Source: Bacillus sp. FJAT-28004
GTDB lineage: Bacteria > Bacillota > Bacilli > Paenibacillales > Paenibacillaceae
Direction of reading: 5' to 3'
NCBI RefSeq assembly: GCF_001280845.1
Contig: NZ_LGHP01000001.1
Coordinates: 3,173,786-3,237,785, forward strand
Length of the DNA stretch: 64,000 nucleotides
The notes below the pieces were generated by a model. The model did not search any database, was not told the origin of the DNA, and saw only the letters and a list, made by a program, of their open reading frames with translations. A program made the position numbers and the translations under genes. Below are positions 7,933 to 18,130 of the stretch, piece after piece. Numbering within the stretch: position 1 is the first letter of the stretch; each line of letters begins with the position of its first letter.

Positions 7933-7981
7933 TATAAGTTTTAACCAAAATGAAATAAAGTTTTTGGATTAGCAAAATGCA

Positions 7982-8021
7982 CAAAAAAATGCCCTCTCTG
8001 ATAAACAGAGAAGGCATTTTG
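7982..8021 (-). terminator. Terminator of the rplM-rpsI operon
   Basis: On minus, AAAATGCCTTCTCTG and CAGAGAGGGCATTTTTTT form a strong stem around TTTAT, ending in a run of seven T. It lies 11 bases after the rpsI stop. Confidence 0.9.
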
Positions 8022-8031
8022 ATGTATAGTC

Positions 8032-8424
8032 TTAACGTTTCGAGAATTGTGGAGCGCGACGAGCCGCTTTAAGACCGTATTTTTTACGCTCTTTCATACG
8101 CGGATCACGAGTTAGGAAGCCAGCACGTTTTAGAGCCGGACGGAATTCAGGATCTGCTTTAAGCAAAGCACGTGAAATACCGTGACGGATAGCGCCTGCT
8201 TGACCGGACATACCGCCGCCGTTAGCAATTACTAGTACATCGTAGTTAGACAATGTGTCAGTAAGGTTAAGCGGTTGTTTTACGATCAGCTTCAATGTTT
8301 CTAGACCAAAATATTCATTAAGGTCGCGTTTGTTAATAATGATTCGTCCTTCACCCGGCACAAGACGTACACGTGCAACAGAGTGTTTACGACGACCGGT
8401 TCCATAGTATTGCACTTGAGCCAT
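8032..8424 (-). CDS. rpsI: 30S ribosomal protein S9
   Basis: 130 residues, full length, beginning [20 protein letters not shown] and ending in the conserved basic tail that contacts P-site tRNA (APQFSKR). It is cotranscribed with rplM, 20 bases upstream, and followed at once by a strong terminator. Confidence 0.97.
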   Translation of the reverse strand: MAQVQYYGTGRRKHSVARVRLVPGEGRIIINKRDLNEYFGLETLKLIVKQPLNLTDTLSNYDVLVIANGGGMSGQAGAIRHGISRALLKADPEFRPALKRAGFLTRDPRMKERKKYGLKAARRAPQFSKR

Positions 8425-8444
8425 GAAACTTGTCCTCCTCTTTA

Positions 8445-8882
8445 TTACCCGCGAAGTTCGTAAACTTCAGGGTTTTGTGCTTGATGCGGATGTTCAGCAC
8501 CTGCGTATACTTTAAGTTTAAGCTTCATTTTGTTACCAAGACGGTTCTTAGGCAACATGCCGTGTACAGCCAGTTCGATTACGCGTTCTGGCTTGTTCTT
8601 AATCATCTCTTGTGCCGGAGTGGATTTCAATCCGCCGGAGTACATGGAGTGACTGTAGTAAATTTTATCTGACATTTTCTTACCTGTCAGATGGATTTTT
8701 TCTGCGTTGATAACAACAACGAAATCGCCTGTATCAACATGTGGCGTAAATGTCGGTTTGTGTTTGCCGCGGATCAGGGCAGCAACTTCACTCGCCAAGC
8801 GGCCTAGCGTCTTGCCTTCCGCATCGACGACGAACCATTTACGATCAACTTCAGTTGATTTAGCCATATAAGTGGTACGCAT
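8445..8882 (-). CDS. rplM: 50S ribosomal protein L13
   Basis: 145 residues, family length, including the conserved [16 protein letters not shown] segment. AAGGAGG stands before the ATG. It is the first gene of the rplM-rpsI operon. In Firmicutes this operon is controlled by an L13-binding leader, and a matching leader is present upstream. Confidence 0.97.
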   Translation of the reverse strand: MRTTYMAKSTEVDRKWFVVDAEGKTLGRLASEVAALIRGKHKPTFTPHVDTGDFVVVINAEKIHLTGKKMSDKIYYSHSMYSGGLKSTPAQEMIKNKPERVIELAVHGMLPKNRLGNKMKLKLKVYAGAEHPHQAQNPEVYELRG

Positions 8883-8954
8883 GGATGATCCTCCTTAATT
8901 TCATACATTAATCGTTTTTATAACAACGTAAACGTTGATTTGTTTGTTCATTGT

Positions 8955-9003
8955 TGATAGCCAAGTTTGTGACAATCTCAGTCGGGGCTGTGGGTTAGCC
9001 ACT
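8955..9003 (-). ncRNA. L13-type ribosomal-protein leader RNA
   Basis: The rplM transcript starts near 9014 and has a 5' leader of about 130 bases. Its core, on minus, has a GTGG...CCAC hairpin (9002-8990), then CAGCCCCGACTGAGAT and a GAC...GTC hairpin (8983-8971). This resembles the Firmicute L13 leader, through which L13 represses its own operon. It is recognised by position and resemblance, not by a covariance search. Confidence 0.6.
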
Positions 9004-9020
9004 TCGAAAGCACAAGTTAT

Positions 9021-9049
9021 ATTCTACTATAAAGAATAAGTAAGTGCAA
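9021..9049 (-). promoter_or_regulatory. SigA promoter of rplM-rpsI
   Basis: On minus, -35 TTGCAC (9049-9044) and -10 TAGAAT (9026-9021) have exactly 17 bases between them. The site is just downstream of the truA stop. Confidence 0.75.
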
Positions 9050-9064
9050 GTAATTTATAGTGAT

Positions 9065-9817
9065 TTATCCCTGTATTTCGCTGGAATATTCAACATCCAT
9101 CAACATCAATCCATGCGGCATTGCCGTAGGACCAGCAAGCGAACGATTTCGCCCCTCAAGGATGTTTTTGATCTCCGATGAAGCCATCTTCCCTTCGCCA
9201 ACCCATAGTAAAGTTCCCATAATGACTCGAACCATATTGTACAGAAAACCATTGCCTGTCACGTACATATGCACGATTGGGCCTTCCTGAACAAAATCTG
9301 CTTCATAGATCGTACGAATATGATGAGGCTTGGTTGAATGTATCGATGTGAAGGAAGTAAAGTCATGTTTACCTACTAGGTAGCTAAGACCCTCCCGCAT
9401 CGCATCCACATCAAGCGGCGTCGGATGATGAAAGCGATATTGTCGGCCAAATACATCAGGAAACTTCCCAGTATCAATCGTATAGCGATACGTTTTGCGC
9501 TTAGCGGATCTTCTTGCATGAAAATGCTCTGGCACATCGAATGCTTCAATAATGACGATATCCTTCGGCAACCGCGTATTAAGCGCAATCGCCCATCTCT
9601 CTGTTGGAATCGTAGATTCCGTATAGAAATTGAATATTTGTCCCCGCGCATGCACTCCCGCATCTGTGCGACCCGAGCCAATAATAATGGTCGTCTCGCC
9701 CGTCAGCTTCTTTATGGCCTTCTCTATTTCACCCTGAACCGTTCTGCCGTAAGGCTGCGTCTGAAAACCGTTAAAGCCTGCCCCGTCATAACTGACCTTT
9801 ACGCATATATTCCTCAA
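9065..9817 (-). CDS. truA: tRNA pseudouridine(38-40) synthase TruA
   Basis: 250 residues, normal length. The catalytic aspartate Asp52 lies in GRTDAGVHA. The enzyme converts U38, U39 and U40 of the tRNA anticodon arm to pseudouridine. The start is TTG, supported by AAGGGGGG a few bases upstream; no ATG gives a full-length family N-terminus. In most Bacilli it follows ecfT in the rplQ-ecf operon, but the ecf genes are missing here. Confidence 0.93.
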   Translation of the reverse strand: MRNICVKVSYDGAGFNGFQTQPYGRTVQGEIEKAIKKLTGETTIIIGSGRTDAGVHARGQIFNFYTESTIPTERWAIALNTRLPKDIVIIEAFDVPEHFHARRSAKRKTYRYTIDTGKFPDVFGRQYRFHHPTPLDVDAMREGLSYLVGKHDFTSFTSIHSTKPHHIRTIYEADFVQEGPIVHMYVTGNGFLYNMVRVIMGTLLWVGEGKMASSEIKNILEGRNRSLAGPTAMPHGLMLMDVEYSSEIQG

Positions 9818-9971
9818 CCTATCCCCCCCTTTAACTATAGGGATACCTAAACGTCCAAAATTCCCTCTTGCTTAGGGAACCTAAGATGCTAAGCCTTATG
9901 GACACCTGTAGGTATCACACAAGCTCATCTATTGCCCCTGACATGAATAACAAATCATTCTTTTCAAACAA

Positions 9972-10003
9972 AAAAAGGTGGCCGCAAGGGTCCACCCTTT
10001 TCA
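9972..10003 (-). terminator. Terminator of the alpha operon (after rplQ)
   Basis: On minus, AAAGGGTGG pairs with CCACCTTTTTTTT around a short G/C loop, ending in a run of T. It lies about 165 bases after the rplQ stop. Confidence 0.75.
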
Positions 10004-10005
10004 TT

Positions 10006-10106
10006 AAAATATAAGAAGTATAGGGAGACCCTAATACTTGCTTATATTTTATTGCGTTAGCAGCTCATCCCCCACGTTGGCAGGCACAAGCCGTTTACCG
10101 CTCGCG
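10006..10106 (+). repeat. Dispersed hairpin repeat, copy C
   Basis: The arm AAAATATAAGAAGTATAGGG (10006-10025) pairs with the reverse complement of 10029-10050, with only two single-base bulges. It is followed by the tail TTGCGTTAGCAGCTC... ending AAGCCGTTTACCGC. The tail aligns with copies A, B and D. Confidence 0.7.
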
Positions 10107-10167
10107 TATAAAGCTTGGACAAGGTTTAACGCTGTGGACAAGCTTATACATTTCATTTATTAGGTTA

Positions 10168-10533
10168 CTACGCGCGGTCAACCAATTCCAGGTAAACCAT
10201 AGGCGCAGCATCGCCGCGACGGGGTCCTAGTTTTAGAATACGCGTGTATCCGCCTGCGCGCTCCGAGTAACGAGGTGCTAGATCGGAGAATAGCTTTTGG
10301 ATAGCGTCTTGCTGTCCATCAACAGTTTCGCGACGAACATAAGCTGCTACTTGACGACGAGCATGAAGATCACCTTGCTTAGCTTTAGTGATCAACTTCT
10401 CAGCGATAGAACGAACTTCTTTCGCTTTTGCTTCAGTCGTTTGAATACGCTCATAAAGGAACAAGTCAGTAACGAGGTCACGGAACAAAGCTTTCCGTGC
10501 ACTAGCGTCACGTCCTAATTTTTGATATGCCAT
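10168..10533 (-). CDS. rplQ: 50S ribosomal protein L17
   Basis: 121 residues, standard Bacillus-type L17 beginning [18 protein letters not shown]. It is the last gene of the alpha operon (rpmJ-rpsM-rpsK-rpoA-rplQ), 44 bases after rpoA, and is followed by a terminator. Confidence 0.97.
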   Translation of the reverse strand: MAYQKLGRDASARKALFRDLVTDLFLYERIQTTEAKAKEVRSIAEKLITKAKQGDLHARRQVAAYVRRETVDGQQDAIQKLFSDLAPRYSERAGGYTRILKLGPRRGDAAPMVYLELVDRA

Positions 10534-10577
10534 CTTGTTTTCCCCTCCCTTGCTCTTTTGTCTTCACTAGTTGGTTA

Positions 10578-11522
10578 CTACTCTTCCATGCGAAGGCCCA
10601 AACCGAGTTCTTCAAGCTTCTCTTGAACTTCCTCAAGGGATTTACGGCCTAGGTTACGGACCTTCATCATATCCTCTTCGGATTTCGTAATTAGCTCTTG
10701 AACCGTGTTGATACCAGCGCGTTTCAAGCAGTTGTAAGAACGGACGGAAAGATCAAGTTCCTCGATCGTCATCTCTAGAACTTTCTCTTTCTTATCTTCT
10801 TCCTTCTCAACCATAATTTCAGCGTCTTTGGCTTCATCGGTCAATCCAACGAACAAGTCCAAATGCTCAGTCAAAATTTTAGCGCCGAGGCTCACAGCCT
10901 CTTCCGGTCTAATACTACCGTCAGTCCATACTTCAAGCGTTAACTTGTCGTAGTTAGTTACTTGACCAACACGCGTATTTTCAACGCTATAATTTACACG
11001 AGTAATTGGCGTGTAAATCGAATCTACAGGAATTACACCAATCGGTTGTTCGTCTTTCTTGTTGCGGTCCGCTTGCACGTAACCGCGTCCCCGATTAGCA
11101 AATACCCGCATATGGAGCCGCGCGCCGGAGGCCAAGGTTGCGATGTGAAGATCAGGGCTTAAAATCTCGACATCGCTGTCTGCTCGAATGTCGCCCGCTG
11201 TAATATTCCCTTCGCCATCCGCGTCGATTTCCAACACCTTTTCTTCATCGGAGTGGATTTTCAACGAGAGGCCCTTCAGGTTCAGAATGATTTCGGTAAC
11301 ATCCTCAATCACTCCGGGAACCGTAGAGAACTCGTGAAGCACTCCATCGATTTGAACCGAAGTTACTGCTGCACCCGGCAACGACGACAACAAAATCCGG
11401 CGAAGCGAATTCCCAAGCGTCGTGCCATATCCGCGTTCAAGCGGCTCAACGACGAAACGTCCGTAAGTTCCTTCATCATTCAGTTCTACGGTTTCGATTT
11501 TCGGCTTTTCGATCTCAATCAC
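10578..11522 (-). CDS. rpoA: RNA polymerase subunit alpha
   Basis: 314 residues. The N-terminal dimerisation domain (about 1-230) contains [20 protein letters not shown] linker rich in Glu and Lys ([11 protein letters not shown]) and the C-terminal domain (about 250-310) for UP-element and activator contact follow. The start is GTG at 11522, with GGAGGGT about 10 bases upstream. It lies between rpsK and rplQ in the usual order. Confidence 0.97.
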   Translation of the reverse strand: MIEIEKPKIETVELNDEGTYGRFVVEPLERGYGTTLGNSLRRILLSSLPGAAVTSVQIDGVLHEFSTVPGVIEDVTEIILNLKGLSLKIHSDEEKVLEIDADGEGNITAGDIRADSDVEILSPDLHIATLASGARLHMRVFANRGRGYVQADRNKKDEQPIGVIPVDSIYTPITRVNYSVENTRVGQVTNYDKLTLEVWTDGSIRPEEAVSLGAKILTEHLDLFVGLTDEAKDAEIMVEKEEDKKEKVLEMTIEELDLSVRSYNCLKRAGINTVQELITKSEEDMMKVRNLGRKSLEEVQEKLEELGLGLRMEE

Positions 11523-11648
11523 TAATAGTACCCTCCTTCAAACGTCGCTCCGTTAGCTTACGTTATTTTAAGTCAAACCTTGTAGTATGCCAAACCTTCA
11601 CAACCATTATTCACAAGTTGTTGATATTTGATACCACATCAGATCCAA

Positions 11649-12044
11649 CTATACGCGACGACGTTTCGGAGGACGGCATCCGTTGTGAGGAACTGGTGTT
11701 ACGTCTTTAATGAGGTTAACTTCCAATCCAGCAGCTTGAAGCGAACGAATCGCAGCTTCACGGCCAGCGCCTGGTCCTTTTACCATCACTTCGACAGTTC
11801 TCATGCCATGCTCCATCGCAGCTTTAGCAGCTGTTTCAGCAGCCATTTGTGCTGCGAAAGGCGTGCTCTTACGTGAGCCTCTGAAGCCCATGTTACCAGA
11901 GCTTGCCCATGAAATTGCATTGCCGTGAGGATCCGTGATCGTAACGATCGTATTGTTGAATGTCGAGCGAATATGCGCAACGCCAGTCTCAATGTTTTTC
12001 CGGTCGCGACGTTTCGTACGAACGACTTTTTTTGGTTTAGCCAT
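11649..12044 (-). CDS. rpsK: 30S ribosomal protein S11
   Basis: 131 residues, full length, with the conserved [18 protein letters not shown] segment and the C-terminal tail [11 protein letters not shown]. It is part of the 30S platform and lies 19 bases after rpsM. Confidence 0.97.
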   Translation of the reverse strand: MAKPKKVVRTKRRDRKNIETGVAHIRSTFNNTIVTITDPHGNAISWASSGNMGFRGSRKSTPFAAQMAAETAAKAAMEHGMRTVEVMVKGPGAGREAAIRSLQAAGLEVNLIKDVTPVPHNGCRPPKRRRV

Positions 12045-12063
12045 TGTCCATTATCCTCCCTTC

Positions 12064-12432
12064 TTATTTCTTCTTGTTAGCTACAGTCCGACGAGGACCT
12101 TTACGTGTACGTGCATTTGTTTTCGTACGTTGACCGCGAACAGGCAAGCCACGACGGTGACGAAGACCACGGTAGCATCCGATTTCAGTCAGACGTTTAA
12201 TGTTAAGCGAAATTTCACGACGCAAGTCGCCTTCTACTTTAACAGATTTATCAATTGCTTCGCGAAGGCGAGCAAGTTCGTCTTCTGTCAAGTCACGAAC
12301 ACGAGTGTCGTAGCTAACTTCAGCTGTATTCAAAAGTTTTTGCGACGTTGTTTTGCCGATACCGAAAATGTATGTCAGGGCGATTTCGACGCGTTTGTCA
12401 CGCGGCAAGTCTACACCAGCTATACGTGCCAT
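12064..12432 (-). CDS. rpsM: 30S ribosomal protein S13
   Basis: 122 residues beginning [20 protein letters not shown], with the basic C-terminal tail that reaches the P-site tRNA. It forms the intersubunit bridge to L5. Downstream partner rpsK is 19 bases away. Confidence 0.97.
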   Translation of the reverse strand: MARIAGVDLPRDKRVEIALTYIFGIGKTTSQKLLNTAEVSYDTRVRDLTEDELARLREAIDKSVKVEGDLRREISLNIKRLTEIGCYRGLRHRRGLPVRGQRTKTNARTRKGPRRTVANKKK

Positions 12433-12451
12433 AGGCTATATTCCCCTCCTT

Positions 12452-12825
<374 letters not shown>

Positions 12826-12828
12826 CCG

Positions 12829-13116
12829 TCATTCTCCTTTCGCATTTACATACTTCTGAATTGCATAACGTAACTTTGCGTTGGTCACCCTGCCGGTCTC
12901 TTGCATACTGCTTGAAACCTCAGAACTAATTGCAGGCTGTAACTCGAGATGTAGAACGTTCTTTTTCTTCGGTCCATCGAATCGGCGCTTATGGCCATCG
13001 GCAATCATGACGAATCGCTCATCAACGATTGCTAAGATAACAGCATAGCTTTCCTCATCTTTACCGCGAAGTACTTTGACGAACTGACCAATCTGGGGAC
13101 GAGCTTCCATCGTCAT
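12829..13116 (-). CDS. KOW-domain RNA-binding protein of the spc cluster
   Basis: 95 residues with an N-terminal KOW/SH3-like barrel (about 5-55: QIGQFVKVLRGKDEESYAVILAIV and DGHKRRFDGPKKKN) and a variable tail. Small L14e-like KOW proteins are common between map and infA in Firmicutes; their exact role is unknown to me. It starts 2 bases after the map stop with no clear ribosome site, so it probably depends on translational coupling; the second ATG at 13110 is equally possible. Confidence 0.8.
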   Translation of the reverse strand: MTMEARPQIGQFVKVLRGKDEESYAVILAIVDERFVMIADGHKRRFDGPKKKNVLHLELQPAISSEVSSSMQETGRVTNAKLRYAIQKYVNAKGE

Positions 13117-13118
13117 AG

Positions 13119-13877
13119 TTATGGTTGCTGCGGCAAAATGGTCAATATTTCAAAGCCGTCCTCTGTAACAGCTACTGTATGCTCGAAATGAGCGCACCAT
13201 GAGCCGTCTTCCGTTACAACCGTCCAATTGTCTTCGAGCGTCCGGACATATCGTTCACCGATATTAACCATTGGTTCGATTGCAAGTACCATTCCGGTCT
13301 TCAGACGAGGTCCACGATCTGGTATGCCGTAGTTCGGTATTTGTGGTTCCTCATGGAGGTCCGCGCCGATTCCGTGCCCTACGTATTCCCGTACTACGGA
13401 GAATCCTGCATCTTCAATTACCTTTTGAATAGCATGCGAAATTGTATATAGCCTAATATCCGGTTTGACGAGTGCAAGCCCCGCATAAAGCGATGCTTCC
13501 GTCACGTCGAGCAATTTTTGAACTTCAGGGGTTACAGCTCCTACCGCATATGTCCAAGCTGAATCGCCATGATAGCCTTCAAATTGCGCACCGATATCGA
13601 TACTAATTATATCGCCTTCGTTCAACTTGCGTGACCCAGGGAAGCCGTGCACCAGCTCGTCATTCACAGAAGCACAAATGCTGGAAGGGAAACCATTGTA
13701 ACCTTTAAAGGAAGGGATCGCATTTTGACTCTTAATGTACGTTTCAGCGATTTGGTCAAGCTCACTAGTAGTGATGCCTGGTTTCACAGCCTGCGCCATC
13801 AATCGATGCGTTTCCGCAACAATGCGTCCTGCTTCCCTCATATATCGCAGCTCCGATTCGGATTTGCATATAATCAT
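13119..13877 (-). CDS. map: Methionine aminopeptidase, type I
   Basis: 252 residues. The metal ligands lie in [34 protein letters not shown] and [14 protein letters not shown]. It removes the initiator methionine from nascent proteins. Its ATG overlaps the adk stop (TAATG), and it is followed closely by the KOW gene and infA. Confidence 0.95.
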   Translation of the reverse strand: MIICKSESELRYMREAGRIVAETHRLMAQAVKPGITTSELDQIAETYIKSQNAIPSFKGYNGFPSSICASVNDELVHGFPGSRKLNEGDIISIDIGAQFEGYHGDSAWTYAVGAVTPEVQKLLDVTEASLYAGLALVKPDIRLYTISHAIQKVIEDAGFSVVREYVGHGIGADLHEEPQIPNYGIPDRGPRLKTGMVLAIEPMVNIGERYVRTLEDNWTVVTEDGSWCAHFEHTVAVTEDGFEILTILPQQP

Positions 13878-14527
13878 TACAATGAACCTCGCAAGCAGGA
13901 TACGATGTCTGATGTTACAACATCAATGTCCTTCTCGCCGTCGACTTCGCGAAGGAGACCTTTAGCACTGTAGTAATCGAGTAGAGGTGCGGTTTTGGAT
14001 GTATACTCATCCAAACGAGTTCCGACCTTTTCCTCTGTATCATCAGAACGTTGATACAATTCTCCGCCGTCTTTGTCGCAGATACCTTCGACCTTAGGTG
14101 GATTAAAGATTACATGATAAGTCGTACCAGTCGTTTTCGATATGCGTCTGCCCGTCAAGCGAGCAAGCAGCAAGCTGCGATCAACCTTTAAATTTACAAC
14201 ATGGTCAATACTGCGTCCGAGCTCCGCAAGCATAACATCAAGTGCTTCTGCTTGCTGCAGTGTGCGAGGAAACCCGTCGAGCAAGAATCCATTTTTGCAA
14301 TCGGCTTGTTCAAGTCTTTCCTTTACAATGCCGTTCGTGATCTCATCGGGAACGAGCAAGCCTTGATCGACATACTCTTTCGCTTTGATTCCGAGTGCGG
14401 TTCCTTCTTTCATAGCGAGGCGAAAAGCATCGCCAGTAGAAATATGAGGAATACCGAACTCTTCAACGATCCGTTCAGCTTGTGTACCTTTACCGGCGCC
14501 CGGAGGGCCCATGAATAAAATGTTCAT
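13877..14527 (-). CDS. adk: Adenylate kinase with an altered zinc site in the LID
   Basis: 216 residues with P-loop GPPGAGKGT (7-15) and the long LID domain (about 126-165). In B. subtilis the LID zinc is held by Cys130, Cys133, Cys150 and Asp153. Here the equivalent residues are Ser130, Thr133, Cys150 and Asp153 ([22 protein letters not shown]). Two of the four ligands are lost, and the lid probably binds no zinc. The start at 14527 has a GAGGAA site upstream. The enzyme interconverts 2 ADP with ATP and AMP. It overlaps map by one base. Confidence 0.95.
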   Translation of the reverse strand: MNILFMGPPGAGKGTQAERIVEEFGIPHISTGDAFRLAMKEGTALGIKAKEYVDQGLLVPDEITNGIVKERLEQADCKNGFLLDGFPRTLQQAEALDVMLAELGRSIDHVVNLKVDRSLLLARLTGRRISKTTGTTYHVIFNPPKVEGICDKDGGELYQRSDDTEEKVGTRLDEYTSKTAPLLDYYSAKGLLREVDGEKDIDVVTSDIVSCLRGSL

Positions 14528-14618
14528 TGCTGAGTTCCTCGCTTTAAGCACAATAGGTTCGGGCGGGCAGCCGCAGAGCGCCTGTTGACGAACGCGGAAG
14601 CCCGGTCAGAACCTATTG

Positions 14619-15920
14619 TTATTTATTGATAAACCCTTTGTAATGGCGTTTGATCAACTGGCTCTCGATTTGCTTCATCGTATCAAGTGCAACACCGATA
14701 ACGATTAGTAATGAAGTACCACCTAGCTGCACTGACTTAGGTAATCCAGCAAGTGTCCCGAAGAATACCGGAATGATTGAGATAACCGCCAAGAAAATTG
14801 CACCTGTCAACGTAATACGCGACATAACGCGTGTTAGGTAAGACGAAGTTGGTTTTCCTGGACGAATACCTGGAATATATCCGCCATTTTTCTTCATTTG
14901 ATCGGCCATTTGAACCGGATTAATCTGTACGAAAGTGTAGAAGAAGGTAAACCCGATGATTAACAATACGTACAATACCATACCAAGCGGCTGGTCATAG
15001 CTCATATTTTTAATGATCCAGTCTGCCCAACCCTGAGTGGACCAAAACTGAGCAATCGTAACCGGGAACATGATAAGTGAAACCGCGAAAATGACCGGAA
15101 TAACGCCTGCGCCGTTCACTTTCATCGGAATGTGCGTCGATTGTCCGCCGTACATTTTCCGTCCAACAACGCGTTTTGCGTATTGAACAGGAATTTTACG
15201 AATACCTTGTTGTACGAATATAACACCGACGATGATTGCGATAATCGCAATCAGAATCAGTACCATTTTGATGATGTTCAGGAACAGTTGGTCTTGGGCA
15301 CCTACGAACTGATCTTCGACGATCGTACGAATGTGTCCAGGAATACCAGCTGCAATTGCTGCAAAGATAAGAATGGAAATACCATTTCCGATTCCTTTTT
15401 CCGTAATTTGCTCACCTAGCCACATCAAGAAAGCAGTACCTGCTGTCAAGATAATCGCGATGATCAAGTAATCAACGAATGTTGCGCCAACGATCATTTC
15501 ATAACCGTATTGACGGTTAAAGCCGATCGCTGTTGCGAAACCTTGGATCATACCAAGAACAATCGTACCATAACGAGTGATTTGTGCGAGCTTACGTTTA
15601 CCGTTCTCGCCTTCCTTAGCCCACTCTGCAAATTTCGGGATAACATCCATAGACAACAGCTGTACGATAATCGACGCTGTAATATATGGTGTAATTCCGA
15701 TTGCAAAGATGGAGAATTGGAACAAAGCACCGCCGGAAAACGTGTTAAGCAAGCCGAACAGTTCCGCACCGGCTGTATTAACTTGCTTAAACACATCTTT
15801 GTTTACACCAGGTACCGGAATAAAAGCACCGATGCGGTATATTAATAGGATGAAAAGGGTGAAGAGGATCCTTGTACGAAGATCCGCCACTTTCCAAATA
15901 TTGGACACGGTCTTGAACAA
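14619..15920 (-). CDS. secY: Preprotein translocase channel subunit SecY
   Basis: 433 residues with ten predicted membrane helices, including the plug and lateral-gate region after FIPVPGVN and the conserved cytoplasmic loop KIPVQYAKRVVGRKMYGGQ. The start is TTG, directly after the rplO TAA, with GAGGTGA as ribosome site, which implies tight coupling. It pairs with SecE (encoded at 45663) to form the Sec channel. Confidence 0.96.
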   Translation of the reverse strand: MFKTVSNIWKVADLRTRILFTLFILLIYRIGAFIPVPGVNKDVFKQVNTAGAELFGLLNTFSGGALFQFSIFAIGITPYITASIIVQLLSMDVIPKFAEWAKEGENGKRKLAQITRYGTIVLGMIQGFATAIGFNRQYGYEMIVGATFVDYLIIAIILTAGTAFLMWLGEQITEKGIGNGISILIFAAIAAGIPGHIRTIVEDQFVGAQDQLFLNIIKMVLILIAIIAIIVGVIFVQQGIRKIPVQYAKRVVGRKMYGGQSTHIPMKVNGAGVIPVIFAVSLIMFPVTIAQFWSTQGWADWIIKNMSYDQPLGMVLYVLLIIGFTFFYTFVQINPVQMADQMKKNGGYIPGIRPGKPTSSYLTRVMSRITLTGAIFLAVISIIPVFFGTLAGLPKSVQLGGTSLLIVIGVALDTMKQIESQLIKRHYKGFINK

Positions 15921-16361
15921 TTAGATCACCTCGGTTTTACCGCCGGCAGCCTGGATTTTCTCTACCGCAGATTGAGAGAACTTGTTTGCTTTAACAGTAA
16001 GTGTAACGCTAACTTCACCATTACCCAAAATTTTGATTCCAGCGAGCGGGTTCTTAACGATCCCAGTCTCGATGAGAACTTCTGGAGTGACTTCAGTACC
16101 TGCTGCAAAAGCATTTAGCTCTTCAATATTGACAATCGCGTACTCTTTGCGGAACGGGTTGTTAAATCCGCGTTTCGGCACTCGACGATACAAAGGATTT
16201 TGTCCGCCCTCGAAACCAGGACGAACGCCGCCGCCGGAGCGAGCGTTTTGACCTTTGTGACCTTTACCGGCGGTTTTACCGTTACCGGAACCGATACCGC
16301 GACCTTTGCGCTTTGGCGCTTGGGTTGAGCCCGGTGCTGGTGCTAGCTCATGCAATTTCAT
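15921..16361 (-). CDS. rplO: 50S ribosomal protein L15
   Basis: 146 residues with the glycine- and lysine-rich N-terminal extension ([19 protein letters not shown]) that threads into 23S rRNA. It follows rpmD and touches secY. Confidence 0.97.
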   Translation of the reverse strand: MKLHELAPAPGSTQAPKRKGRGIGSGNGKTAGKGHKGQNARSGGGVRPGFEGGQNPLYRRVPKRGFNNPFRKEYAIVNIEELNAFAAGTEVTPEVLIETGIVKNPLAGIKILGNGEVSVTLTVKANKFSQSAVEKIQAAGGKTEVI

Positions 16362-16400
16362 CGTTCGTGCACCTCCTTATTTATTTCTTAGAACTTACAT

Positions 16401-16586
16401 CTATTCTTGTACTTCTACAACTTTTACCAAGTGACTAACAGTGTTAACCATGCCGCGGACAGCTGGGCTATCGTTCAAAACAACTGCTTGACGAATCTTT
16501 TTAAGACCGAAAGACTCAACCGTTGCACGTTGTTTCTCGTTGCGACCGATTAAACTGCGAACGAGGGTGATTTGCAATTTTGCCAT
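16401..16586 (-). CDS. rpmD: 50S ribosomal protein L30
   Basis: 61 residues, [20 protein letters not shown] then the short ferredoxin-like fold of bacterial L30. The start at 16586 is chosen by AAGGAGGG; upstream in-frame codons belong to the end of the rpsE region. Confidence 0.95.
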   Translation of the reverse strand: MAKLQITLVRSLIGRNEKQRATVESFGLKKIRQAVVLNDSPAVRGMVNTVSHLVKVVEVQE

Positions 16587-16599
16587 CTTATTTCCCTCC

Positions 16600-17097
16600 T
16601 TAGCGTAACAGTTCTTCGACTGTTTTTCCACGAAGCTTAGCAACTTCTTCCACGCGTTTAAGACGGGAAAGACCTTCAAGCGTTGCATTAACCATATTCA
16701 TGGAGTTCGAAGAACCTAGCGATTTCGTCAAGATGTCGCCGACACCAGCAAGTTCAAGAACTGCACGAACCGGGCCGCCAGCGATAACGCCAGTACCTTC
16801 TGAAGCTGGCTTCAAAAGAACTTCACCTGCACCGAAATGTCCGAGTACAAGATGGGGAATAGTCGTGCCAACGATTGGTACGTGGATCAGGTTTTTCTTA
16901 GCATCTTCAATACCTTTGCGGATTGCATCAGGTACTTCGCCTGCTTTACCGATCCCTGCGCCAACGTAGCCTTTACCGTCGCCGACTACTACTAGTGCAC
17001 TAAAGCTGAAACGGCGTCCGCCTTTTACAACTTTAGATACGCGATTGATATTAACAACTTTTTCAGTCAGTTCTAACGTATTTGGATCTACACGCAA
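16600..17097 (-). CDS. rpsE: 30S ribosomal protein S5
   Basis: 165 residues with the double-stranded RNA-binding domain (about 10-75) and the spectinomycin loop [14 protein letters not shown], which looks wild type. The start is TTG at 17097, nine bases after GGAGG. It lies between rplR and rpmD. Confidence 0.96.
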   Translation of the reverse strand: MRVDPNTLELTEKVVNINRVSKVVKGGRRFSFSALVVVGDGKGYVGAGIGKAGEVPDAIRKGIEDAKKNLIHVPIVGTTIPHLVLGHFGAGEVLLKPASEGTGVIAGGPVRAVLELAGVGDILTKSLGSSNSMNMVNATLEGLSRLKRVEEVAKLRGKTVEELLR

Positions 17098-17127
17098 GTC
17101 GTTTAACCTCCTTATAAATAAAGTCGA

Positions 17128-17496
17128 TTAGAATTCTAGGCCAGCTTCACGAGCTGCTGTAGCAAGTGCCTGAATTCTGCCGTGATACAAGTAACCACCG
17201 CGGTCAAATACTACTTGGGTTACACCCTTAGCTTGAGCGCGTTTCGCAATCAATTCTCCGACTTTGCTCGCTGCATCGATGTTGCCACCGTTGCCAATTG
17301 CTTCAGTCAATTCTTTATCCTGTGTGGATGCAGAAACGATTGTTACTCCTGAAACATCGTCGATTAGTTGAGCATACATATGCTTGGAGGAACGGAATAC
17401 AGATAGACGCGGACGTGCAGCTGTACCGTTAATTTTTTTACGAACACGAAGGTGTCTTTTTAGACGAGCCTTGTTTTTGTCGCCTTTCGTAATCAT
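17128..17496 (-). CDS. rplR: 50S ribosomal protein L18
   Basis: 122 residues, a 5S rRNA-binding protein, with the conserved [20 protein letters not shown] segment and C-terminal [17 protein letters not shown]. Confidence 0.97.
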   Translation of the reverse strand: MITKGDKNKARLKRHLRVRKKINGTAARPRLSVFRSSKHMYAQLIDDVSGVTIVSASTQDKELTEAIGNGGNIDAASKVGELIAKRAQAKGVTQVVFDRGGYLYHGRIQALATAAREAGLEF

Positions 17497-17556
17497 ACAA
17501 AGTTCACTCCTTTCTTTATGCCTTAAGACGCTATCTTAAGCAAACGAACCGTTTGC

Positions 17557-18099
17557 TTATTTTTTCTTACCAGCTTTACCTTCTTTGCGGATGATGCGTT
17601 CGCCTTCATACTTGATACCTTTACCTTTATACGGTTCTGGTTCACGTACGGAACGAATTTTTGCTGCAGTTGCGCCAACTAGTTCTTTATCGATACCACG
17701 AACAGTGATCTTAGTGTTCGCAGGAACGTCAAACTCGATGCCGTTTTCTGGAGTGATCTCGACTGGGTGAGAGTAACCAACGTTAAGAACGATTTTATCC
17801 CCAGCTTTATTTGCACGGTAACCTACGCCAACTAGCTCCAAGTTTTTGGAGAAGCCTTCAGTAACGCCGCTCACCATGTTAGCGATGACGCTGCGAGTTG
17901 TTCCGTGCAACGAGCGATGCAATTTATTATCGGAAGGACGTTCTACTAGGATTTCAGTTTCCGTTACATTCACTTTCATTTCTTTGTGAATTTCACGGGA
18001 AAGCGATCCTTTCGGTCCTTTTACAGTAATAACTGTGTTGTCCAAGTTGATTGTTACGCCGTTAGGCACTTGGATTGGTTTGCGACCAATACGGGACAT
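17557..18099 (-). CDS. rplF: 50S ribosomal protein L6
   Basis: 180 residues in two similar alpha/beta domains, with the C-terminal signature [16 protein letters not shown]. It sits near the factor-binding site of the 50S subunit. Confidence 0.97.
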   Translation of the reverse strand: MSRIGRKPIQVPNGVTINLDNTVITVKGPKGSLSREIHKEMKVNVTETEILVERPSDNKLHRSLHGTTRSVIANMVSGVTEGFSKNLELVGVGYRANKAGDKIVLNVGYSHPVEITPENGIEFDVPANTKITVRGIDKELVGATAAKIRSVREPEPYKGKGIKYEGERIIRKEGKAGKKK

Positions 18100-18130
18100 T
18101 GTTACACCTCCTATCTTTGTGACTTGTTAC

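Larger units (their letters stand above)
9818..10167. other. Gene-free gap between rplQ and truA (ecf transporter genes absent)
   Basis: This 350-base gap holds a minus-strand terminator, a long AT-rich palindrome with a conserved tail (repeat copy C) and no coding frame with a ribosome site. In B. subtilis, ecfA1, ecfA2 and ecfT occupy this place. No recognisable remnant of them is visible. Confidence 0.7.
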
